A stretch of DNA of 33,270 bases from Discostella pseudostelligera (Eukaryota; Bacillariophyta; Thalassiosirophyceae; Thalassiosirales; Thalassiosiraceae). Position numbers and translations under genes: made by a program. Shown piece by piece: positions 7,429 through 14,750 of this stretch. The DNA lies in assembly GCA_036940085.1 (NCBI GenBank), contig JALLBK010000419.1:1-33270 (forward strand), given 5' to 3'. Numbering within the stretch: the first letter of the stretch is position 1; each line of letters starts with the position of its first letter. Under the pieces are notes generated by a model. The model ran no database searches. It saw only the letters and a list, made by a program, of their open reading frames with translations, and was not told the DNA's origin.

Positions 7429-9857
7429 TTATTTCAACGGAATGGACCATTCAAATCCAATGTTCTCGAGATGATTTATTCTCATAGGAGTCATACCATA
7501 TGCTGGCTCGTTATTCTTGTACTTTTTGTACAAATAACGCTGCTGCATTACCCATGGTCCAAGGAATGTGCCTGTCTCACATTGATGTCTTGCTGGCATG
7601 CGACAATGACCATTATCTTTTTTGTATTTCTCGAGTTCCTTCTGAAGCACAAAGAGCAAGAATAAAATATGAATTCGGTTAGTGTACAGCACAGCCAAGG
7701 GGGAAAGATACATACAACACCATTGTACTAACAAATTTCTCTTCCCAGCAGAAATCATCTACATCCCACACGAATCCAATACCTTGAAGTCGCTTTATAC
7801 GTGAAGACTGTTCTTCTGTGTACAACGTTGCTTTGATATCATAATGTGTGGAATGCAAAATGAAAGATAGATCAGCTAATGCGAATGAAACAATATGAGT
7901 CAAAAATCAACAACTGATTTAACTCACATTACCCACCCACTTCCCGAGACTACCATGATTGAAAGGCACATTGCAGTGCCCCTCTTTACTCTTAAACTCC
8001 ATCAACTGGTTGAACTGCTCCTCCCATTGATCCTCAAGTTTGGCTCGATATTTCTGAATAGGCGCCGACCTGGTGGTTTGTAGTGCCACTGTAGACTCTT
8101 CACCATCCACTTTCTTCTTCTTCCTCTTCTTCTTCTTGAGTACGTGAATCTGACAAATAGCATCTCCATATCTATGACTCTCGATTCTTTCTTGATTCTG
8201 AAGAGACTCCCTCTGTTTTTCACAACTGCTCCTCTTGTTCCTATGTGAAGCCATCAAATTATTCTTCTGTGGAGGGGTATCGACATCGGTCTCCAATATT
8301 TTATTAATTCGATTTGAGCCAATCCAATGCACAGTCGACTTTTTATTACCATCATAGTGAATCAAAAATTCATGTGTATCTGCCTTCTCGTGACATTTTT
8401 GTATAGTTGCCTTGTACAATTGCCCCTTGTAGGAGACAAGGACACGTGATCCTATTGTAAGGATTGAAGACTCTACAAGGTCTGGAGACTGTTCCTCTTC
8501 AGATGATGAAGAATCGTTGCGGTGCTTTATCTTGGTATGCTTTCGTCCTGCCTCACTTTGTGAATTGACTTTGCTTATCTTTGCACTTGAGATTGTCGGA
8601 GCTTCTTGTGAAACTTTCATCGGATTCCTCTCCAGTCACTTCATCGACATTATCATTACCAGCCTTGGCCGAAGTTGTCTCACGGTTTAGTTCATTTGAA
8701 TCAGCAGTGCATTCTATATTCCTGAAAGGCTTCAGCGCATGAGCGACATCAAAGACAGTGGTATCACGTTTCTCTCTCGGTGCAGACTCCAGAGGTTTTG
8801 CAGTTTTGATGTTAGGAGAAACTTGCTCTGAATCAATCTCTGAATCAACCTCTTCAACATCCATGCTTGATCCTGACTTTAAAACAGGACTCGATGTTGT
8901 TGTTGAATCAAGACCATGCTCCTCCTCCTCTTTATTCTCATCTTCCTCTTTATCCTCATCTTCGTTATCCTCCTCTTCTTCCTCCGTCAACTCCGCAAAG
9001 ATCATCTCAGTAGAATTGCCAGAAGGGTTATTATCAACTCCTTGGTTGACAGGGTGTCCCCCCGTGGGTGCTGCTCCATCCTCAATGAATGGAACATCCA
9101 TGGAGTCGACCTCCACCCCTGTAGGTGCTGTTCCATCTCTTGACTTTAGTCGATGGACTTCCATCTGAAGTCGGTCAATCTCGGACTTCATTTTAGCCTG
9201 GTCCTCAGCCATCTTAGCTAGTTTTTCTTCCAAGTTGATGGTCATTGTAGTTGATGCTGCAAGAGGAGATGCATCGTATGATGGTGAAGGAGAAGACGGC
9301 TTGGGGGGGGAGCAAGGAGGAGTTACAGCAACTGGTTTCGTCGCACCCAGTGTTGTTGCAACACGAGCTTTCAGAATTGCCCCCGACATTGCCTCTAATG
9401 CACTATTTGTTTCCTTGCCATATGTTCTCACACCCCCTCCACCAACTTCCGACTTACTGCTGGAAGTTGATGCTGGAGAAGACCAATCTCATGTATTTTC
9501 ATCATGATGCCTGGAGTGAGGAGGAGTTACCCGTGCAAATGAGCCTGCCATCTGCACCAGCAGCAGACAGCAATGGACTCTTCCTCTTGCTACCGGAGCT
9601 TGGTTTGTCAGATAAATTTTGCTCTACCAAGGTTGATGAAACAGTAGACCCATTAGATGATGAAGAAGGTATCTTTCTCGTGCTGCGTGGGAGTTTCCAA
9701 AATGGAGCACTGTCCTTTTCTGTGATTATGATGTTTACGATTTACGATGTCTACCTCCAGAGGGTGAAGACATGGAGGCTTGGGCAGCTGGTGTTGTTGC
9801 TGCTGTTGCTACTGGTGTATGTGTAGGTGGAATTGGAATCCGCCGCAGTGTAGGCAT
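7429..9857 (-). CDS. Chromo-barrel (MRG/Tudor-knot) protein with two helicase-associated (HA) repeats
   Basis: Best model, in transcription order: exons 9857-9755, 9719-9531, 9472-8660, 8604-7933, 7830-7733 and 7641-7429, giving 695 aa. The last intron (91 nt, phase 0) is well supported because it joins WEEKF to KELEKYKKDNGHC. The others (35, 58, 55 and 102 nt, all phase 1) are inferred only because they keep the frame open. The protein has a Ser-rich N-terminus, a coiled coil (EEKLAKMAEDQAKMKSEIDR), a Glu-rich acidic stretch, a chromo-barrel/Tudor-knot (VSYKGQLYKATIQK, FLIHYDG), a Lys-rich patch, then two HA repeats (W..QF..L..FK..EGHCNVP and its partner). HA repeats belong to Pfam helicase-associated domain PF03457; a chromatin or nucleic-acid role is inferred. 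If the short introns are wrong, the secure part is 7429 to about 8620, or the gene is decaying. Confidence 0.6.
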
Positions 9858-11200
9858 AGTAGTAGTGTAGGTGAGGGATCTGAATAATTGAAATAATGCA
9901 GTTGGTCTGAAATTGAAGCAACGGAAAAAGCAAAGATGGCGGTGAGATACAATTGAATGTAGGTGCAGGACCAGCATGGCAGATGGTAGCCGCATCAGAA
10001 TACAACTCTACTACACCCCACACCCACAATAAAAATCATTTAAGCATATCAATATCATCTTCATATCAACAAGGAGAGCAGTTTGGAAAAGAACCAACCA
10101 AATAACCAGTATCAAAGGAGGTAAGGCCACTGGAGCCGAGGCCATCATGGTCGATCGAACTTACTGCTGCCGTCCTCCGTCCTGCAAGTTTGTTGTTGCA
10201 CCACGAGCTTTCCGAATATTATGTGCAGTTGTGTGCGTCCCCCATCTTCAATGCATAAGATACTTCCACGTGGCAGTTATATGGTCGAAGAACTAGGAGT
10301 ACGACAGAGTATGACCATGCAATGGCATTCATTGTTCATTGTTGATGCCCAATAATATCATCGATATCGAAGCAATTCTCAATTAAATATCATATCTCTT
10401 TCTATCCTCTCATCTCTCACCTATCACCTTCATCGAGCATCACACCTACCCATTGCTCTTCATTTCCCCATCACACTTGAGCTCATAATTCCTCTCCTCT
10501 GCTCATTGACACTTGACACTTCATTGTCATGAGCATCATGACCACCATCATGGTCTGGGAGAGGAAGAAGGAGAGGAAGGAGAAGATCATCAGAATGAAG
10601 CTGGAGGAGGATCAAGCAATGGTGGGTGTGTACTGTTTCAATGTTCTTTTATGACCCACCATATCTAATGACCATCTGTATCCGCCCTGCCACTCCTACG
10701 GATTATAACACATGTTAAGGATGCAGCAGGAAGACATTCATTACTACTTTACTATTTTGGACCCTCACTTATATTATCTACGATTTGTCATTCGTGACGA
10801 AGATGAGCTTCAAATAGTGGATTGAGTGTTGTTTGTTGAGATTTCGTGGCTAAACAAGTGCTCCTATTGTGGGGTTACATCAGAGCGGTGGGTGTAGCCT
10901 TAGTGGCACCACAGATGTGGTGGATTCTGTAAGATGTCCATGACGCTGCGTTAGTCTCCTTGACTAGTTATGGGTTCTTGCTCGAGAGCCCGAAAAAGTA
11001 GATTGGCCTAGCCTACTGTATGCTAGTTGGGTGATGTATACAGGGGATGGTAATGTTAGTCATAGTTTATTAACGAGTATTAGGCCACAATGAGCAACTC
11101 TAGAGTAAGGAGTACATTCCATGTATCTTTACATCTCTCTCCAGTCCAACATCTTTTCAACCCGCAACAATGCTTTCCATCCCAACCCTATCTTAACTAC
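9858..11200. other. Long interval with little recognisable content
   Basis: Apart from the weak two-exon candidate at 10529-10825, I found no gene. The stretch 10190-10217 repeats a 27-bp piece of the HA gene (9350-9377, TGTTGTTGCA and CACGAGCTTT shared). A CACGTG lies at about 10268, and a pyrimidine-rich tract (10385-10500) precedes the small candidate gene. I looked for tRNA, snRNA and SRP-like folds around 10870-11050 and could not support one. Confidence 0.4.
10529..10825 (+). CDS. Candidate small two-exon protein (62 aa), unrecognised
   Basis: The proposed exons are 10529-10621 and 10730-10825, with a 108-nt intron starting GTGGGT and ending GCAGCAG. The product begins MSIMTTIMVWERKKERKEK, continues as a highly charged helix, and ends with a second exon of ordinary amino-acid composition (DPHLYYLRFVIRDEDELQ). 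Supporting points are an upstream CT-rich tract like a 5' UTR, a frame-preserving intron of a length typical for this window, and a non-repetitive second exon. Against it are its size, the lack of any family match, and a donor site that is only fair. An alternative second-exon start at the ATG at 10721 would give a different junction. Confidence 0.3.
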
Positions 11201-13066
11201 TTATTTCTGACCTTTCGACACCTTGTCAAACAACTCGGGATATGCTCTCTTCGCCACACTCGCCCTTGCATCATAATTCGCCACACATTCTGATAATATA
11301 TCCAAGGCTGTGCTAATCCGTACCTCTGCCGCCTCCTCCGCGTCTTTCGAAGATGCACTAGTTGTTGCCGTAGTAGTAGTAGTAGTAGTGGACAATTTCA
11401 AACTATCAAGTAAACTCGAATGCTGCAACGGACACATGAATTGTCCTGCACAGACGGTCATACCCACCATGGCATGTTCACACTCTTCCTCGGATTGACA
11501 CTGTTGGAGTGCCTTTTTAGATTCTTGACAGGTGGAGAGTATTTGAGAATAGGTCGATGCATAGTTGGTTGCATCGGATGGAGTTATCTTTGGTAGTTGC
11601 TCCACTGCTGCTGATGCTACTTTCTCAGCTACTGCGAAAGAGGATTGTGGTTCTTGTTCCAAAGTACTCGATGAATGTTGCTGCATTTTATCATCCATGG
11701 CACCCACCCCCTTCTTCATCAATGCATCCAATTGTATACTTTTCCAAACTTGTTTACTCTCCTCTAATCCACGTGATAAACTCTCACTGGGATACAATGG
11801 CAATGGTTCAAATTCACTCTTCTTTGTCGCATTACCAACATCATCCTTGGATGTACAATCGCCACCACCTGCCAGAACACATTCCACTATACTCCCACAA
11901 CCCCGTCGTGCCAATGGCATACTAATCAACCGACCCCATATTTCATGTACACTATCCGCCGCTGGTCTCACATCGACTAACAAACTCTGCACCTGCCCAT
12001 TAGGACCAACATCTCCATCTAATCTAGGATAGCCCGATCCTACATCATCTGAAGCACTGGCATCATCATGATAGTAATCAATGACATATCGTACATCTTG
12101 TGTCGAACCATCAAGGTTGGTGCGTGTAATAGTCCAATCATGTCGATCGAAGGGTAGAGGATGTCCTAATATGTAGTGTTTGATGAATGCTTTGGGAGAG
12201 AGGTCGGTGGGACGGCCTTCGAAGCGGGAGAGGGCTGGTCCTACCACTGCTGTTGCTGGTGGTGAAGGTGGTTCGGATGATGCCGATGAAGGTGGTTCGG
12301 AGGATGTGGGATGCAATACCTCCTCCCACTGCAACACCCGTCGCCATGTTGCCTCATTCATGCAATTGTGCATGGCAACTACACTGGCCATATCCTCCTC
12401 TTTCGTCGTGACTGTGGTTGTCGTTGTCTCTTCACTGTTAATTCCCTCTGTACCACCACCACCGGCACCACCAGCAACACCGGCACCAGCAGTAGTAGCA
12501 TTGGCCAATTTACCCTTTCGCACCAAGGCATTATAAAACATTTGCGGAGAGGGATACACCCAAGTCTCTCCCTCTTTGCCACCACCCCGGGGGATGGTGC
12601 TGGCAATGCGTGTGGTGTCCAATGGTACAGTTTGAGAAGAGGATGGTAAGATGTTGCGTGTGTCGGTAGAAGAGGGCATGTTGTTATTTGGATCGATGGA
12701 TGTGATTGGGCGGGAGTAGACATCGTACTTTACTGCTGTTGCTGTGGCTGTGGGTGCAGAAGATTCATTTGAGGTAGCAGCACCAGTAGCAGAGGTAGAG
12801 GTAGATGGAATGGGGGGATGCTGACTGCCACCGCCCAGCTTGCCAAGGAGAGATGCAAATCCCGGCATGGAGCGATAGCTACCGTCGGCATTTCGCATGG
12901 GACATCCTCCTCCTCCCCCACCTTCTCCTGTAGTAGCAGCGGCATTGCCCTCCTGGTGCTGCGTCATTGATGACGGCGACGACGCCGACGTCACTTCATC
13001 GACATGTGGTGGCGGCGATGGCAATGGCGACGATGGCTGCTGCGATTTCGATTGACCGGCGCCCAT
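11201..13066 (-). CDS. HCCS: Holocytochrome c synthase (cytochrome c heme lyase) with a twin-CX9C-like C-terminal extension
   Basis: An intronless 621-aa protein from ATG 13066. HCCS attaches heme covalently to cytochrome c in the mitochondrial intermembrane space. Family text is clear: a CP heme-regulatory motif (CPMRNADG, about residue 55), WVYPSPQMFYNALVRKGK, MHNCMNEATWRRVLQWEE (His233 aligns with the heme-ligand His of human HCCS), SRFEGRP, LPFDRHDW, VRYVIDYY and LLVDVRPAADS. The start MGAGQSKS fits an N-myristoylation signal. Human HCCS has about 268 aa and ends soon after the DVRPA region. This protein adds over 200 residues, including Cys513-X9-Cys523-X5-Cys529-X9-Cys539 and Cys545-Pro (11432-11530), which look like a CHCH-type module. 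Gly-, Ser/Pro- and Thr-rich insertions are present. An earlier in-frame TTG is not needed. It is transcribed divergently from the small gene at 13578. Confidence 0.93.
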   Translation of the reverse strand: MGAGQSKSQQPSSPLPSPPPHVDEVTSASSPSSMTQHQEGNAAATTGEGGGGGGCPMRNADGSYRSMPGFASLLGKLGGGSQHPPIPSTSTSATGAATSNESSAPTATATAVKYDVYSRPITSIDPNNNMPSSTDTRNILPSSSQTVPLDTTRIASTIPRGGGKEGETWVYPSPQMFYNALVRKGKLANATTAGAGVAGGAGGGGTEGINSEETTTTTVTTKEEDMASVVAMHNCMNEATWRRVLQWEEVLHPTSSEPPSSASSEPPSPPATAVVGPALSRFEGRPTDLSPKAFIKHYILGHPLPFDRHDWTITRTNLDGSTQDVRYVIDYYHDDASASDDVGSGYPRLDGDVGPNGQVQSLLVDVRPAADSVHEIWGRLISMPLARRGCGSIVECVLAGGGDCTSKDDVGNATKKSEFEPLPLYPSESLSRGLEESKQVWKSIQLDALMKKGVGAMDDKMQQHSSSTLEQEPQSSFAVAEKVASAAVEQLPKITPSDATNYASTYSQILSTCQESKKALQQCQSEEECEHAMVGMTVCAGQFMCPLQHSSLLDSLKLSTTTTTTTATTSASSKDAEEAAEVRISTALDILSECVANYDARASVAKRAYPELFDKVSKGQK

Positions 13067-13577
13067 GATTCCACTATTGAATGATATCGTAAATGTGGAC
13101 GGCAATGATATTATTCAGGTGGAGATAGATGGCGGCGGCGGCGGATTGGTGGTTGTTGGTTGTCGTCCCGTCATGTCTTGTGTTTGTGTGGTGCATCGTC
13201 CATCGTGCGTCGTCATCGTTGCTGGACGGATGTGGTGGCTTTGCGTTTGCGTGATGTGAGGTGGTACTAGCGATTTTGGCGGGAAATCTTTACGTCAGGA
13301 AGAAAGATACAGAAAGATACCTAAGAGGATAGTCTGTTGGGGAAAGATCCTTAGTGCGTTGTGGAGAGAGCGAGAAAGATACTTAATGAAAGTGAGAAGT
13401 AGCAGGAAAAGATACTTACCGGCCTCAACCGTCGCCAACACCACGCACCACCAACCACCCAACAGCAAATCCACTTCATCATGGCCGCATTTTTTGCCGC
13501 CGCCGTCGCCGCCGTTCGTAGGCCGCCGTCTACTCTCTAGATACAGTCTCCACCGCTATCTACGCAACACTGCAAGC
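13067..13577. promoter_or_regulatory. Bidirectional promoter region between HCCS and the small plus-strand gene
   Basis: This 0.5-kb region separates two divergent genes. It contains a TTTTGGCGGGAAATC element near 13274-13288, the same string that occurs at about 33110-33124. A TACGTCA (CRE-like) site lies at about 13291. Five copies of GAAAGATAC(T/C)TA occur at 13302, 13312, 13342, 13374 and 13407, with 30-33-bp spacing between the last four. Near 13481 an ATG opens a short frame, MAAFFAAAVAAVRRPPSTL, that ends in TAG. Confidence 0.5.
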
Positions 13578-14154
13578 ATGAAGGACCCACTCCCCGTCCC
13601 AGACCAACTCGAACGACAATTATCCAAATGTAAAACAGTGCGAGATGCAGATACCTATTGTGTATCGCGAATGAAGACTGCCGAGGTGAGAAAATGAAAA
13701 TGGAACATGCTGCTGATGGATGATGCTGACTACGACTATACGGTACGGTTTTTGTTGCTGGTGGTCGGTGGCTGATTTGTTGCTGCTAAGATTAGAGAGG
13801 AAGCAAGTGGAACCTCAGTGGGCATTGCGCTCGTTATGGGGGAGAGAGGATCGGTGTGCTATTATTTGTGCGCCCATTAGAGCATGGGTTCCGTCGTCGT
13901 CGTCGTCGTCGTCATCATTGTCGTTCCATTTGTTGGGGATGAACTGGTGGAAATATCTCCCTCTCTCATCCATAGACTCTCTCTTGCAGCACCACCACCA
14001 CTGATCTTCTCAACTATATCTTTTACCTTGTACCATCAACTCATGTTGTGTACTTCTTTTTTTCGTCGACGTCCGCTTTCAATAGGAAATTGCAGCGGCA
14101 GCTGAAAAGAACAAATCGACATCGCTCTCCACTTCTTCTGGAGTCAAGCAGTAA
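13578..14154 (+). CDS. Small unrecognised two-exon protein, possibly with a longer N-terminus
   Basis: Exons 13578-13685 and 14086-14154 join in phase 0 across a 400-nt intron (GTGAGA...CTTTCAATAG) to give 58 aa. The product starts MKDPLPVPDQLERQLSKC, contains TVRDADTYCVSRMKTAE and ends in a Ser/Lys tail. The same frame is open upstream to an ATG at 13386, which would give 122 aa and add an Arg/Ser-rich stretch (GRRLLSRYSLHRYLRN) like a mitochondrial presequence. A better presequence start (MAAFFAAAVAAVRRPP, ATG 13481) lies in the neighbouring frame and ends in TAG, one base out of register. No family is recognised. Divergence from the heme lyase makes a mitochondrial role thinkable but unproven. 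The intron is the longest in the window and could hide a further exon. Confidence 0.5.
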
Positions 14155-14750
14155 ATACAACAAGTTATGATAGACGACGTTTGGGGGAAGTTGATTTTGC
14201 TGTTTTGAGGAGAGGTGTCGAATTATATGAATAACACAAACAATAATGCGAATTAAACAGTGAGGGAAATTATTTCGTGAGGGAGACGGAGATGAGACGA
14301 GCAAACAAACTATCATATCCGAGGCGTGCGCGGGGGAGGAGGGGTGTGTGTTGAGAATAGAACCTGGGAAGCCGAAGCACGAAAATTTCCAAAGTAAGGA
14401 ACTCTCTTGTCGGTGTCATAATTCCATCTCGTAACGAGCAAACAATTCGAAATTCTATGTCATTGCTATTGTAGTTTGCTTTCAATAGTAGTTGTCCACA
14501 ATCATGGTGGAATAGAAAGTTGGTGGATAGATAATGTGGGAGCGCAAAGATGATGTGGGCGGGGAGATGGGAGAGCGCGCGAGGGAAGGATGATGTTCAG
14601 ATCCTCCACGTGGACCGTCAGTTCCCGCCATCGTCATTCCACGCGTAAATGATGATGTTCCCGCCAAATCACCGCCAAATTATCTTTGCCGCAGTGAACT
14701 TGTATTTGGATGCAACAAAAACCAAGATAACTGACAATTGACAAAAAATA
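14155..14750. other. Upstream region of the aldo-keto-reductase-like gene
   Basis: No gene was found. Promoter-like content includes a CACGTG within CTCCACGTGGACC near 14603-14615, a GTTCCCGCCA at 14621-14630 and a second GTTCCCGCCAAATCACCGCCAAATTA at about 14657-14682. The last two resemble E2F sites and lie 70-130 bp before the start codon of the next gene. Open frames on the minus strand are short and unremarkable. Confidence 0.45.

Noticed and set aside
8758..9507. Plus-strand frames opposite the first HA gene
   Set aside because: The Ser- and Leu-rich runs are the reverse reading of the Glu-rich region; the minus-strand reading has coiled-coil and domain logic.
10860..11060. Possible structured RNA (GGTGGGTGTAGCCTTAGTGGCACCAC and following stems)
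   Set aside because: It looked D-arm-like, but no anticodon arm or T-loop could be placed and it does not match snRNA, SRP or RNase P signatures.
12138..12723. Plus- and minus-strand frames overlapping HCCS
   Set aside because: HCCS in the main minus frame has continuous family similarity; the others come from Gly/Thr/Pro-coding simple repeats.
13686..14085. Additional exon inside the 400-nt intron of the small gene
   Set aside because: Short open pieces exist, but none has convincing splice sites on both sides or sensible composition (GTC repeat, Val-rich).
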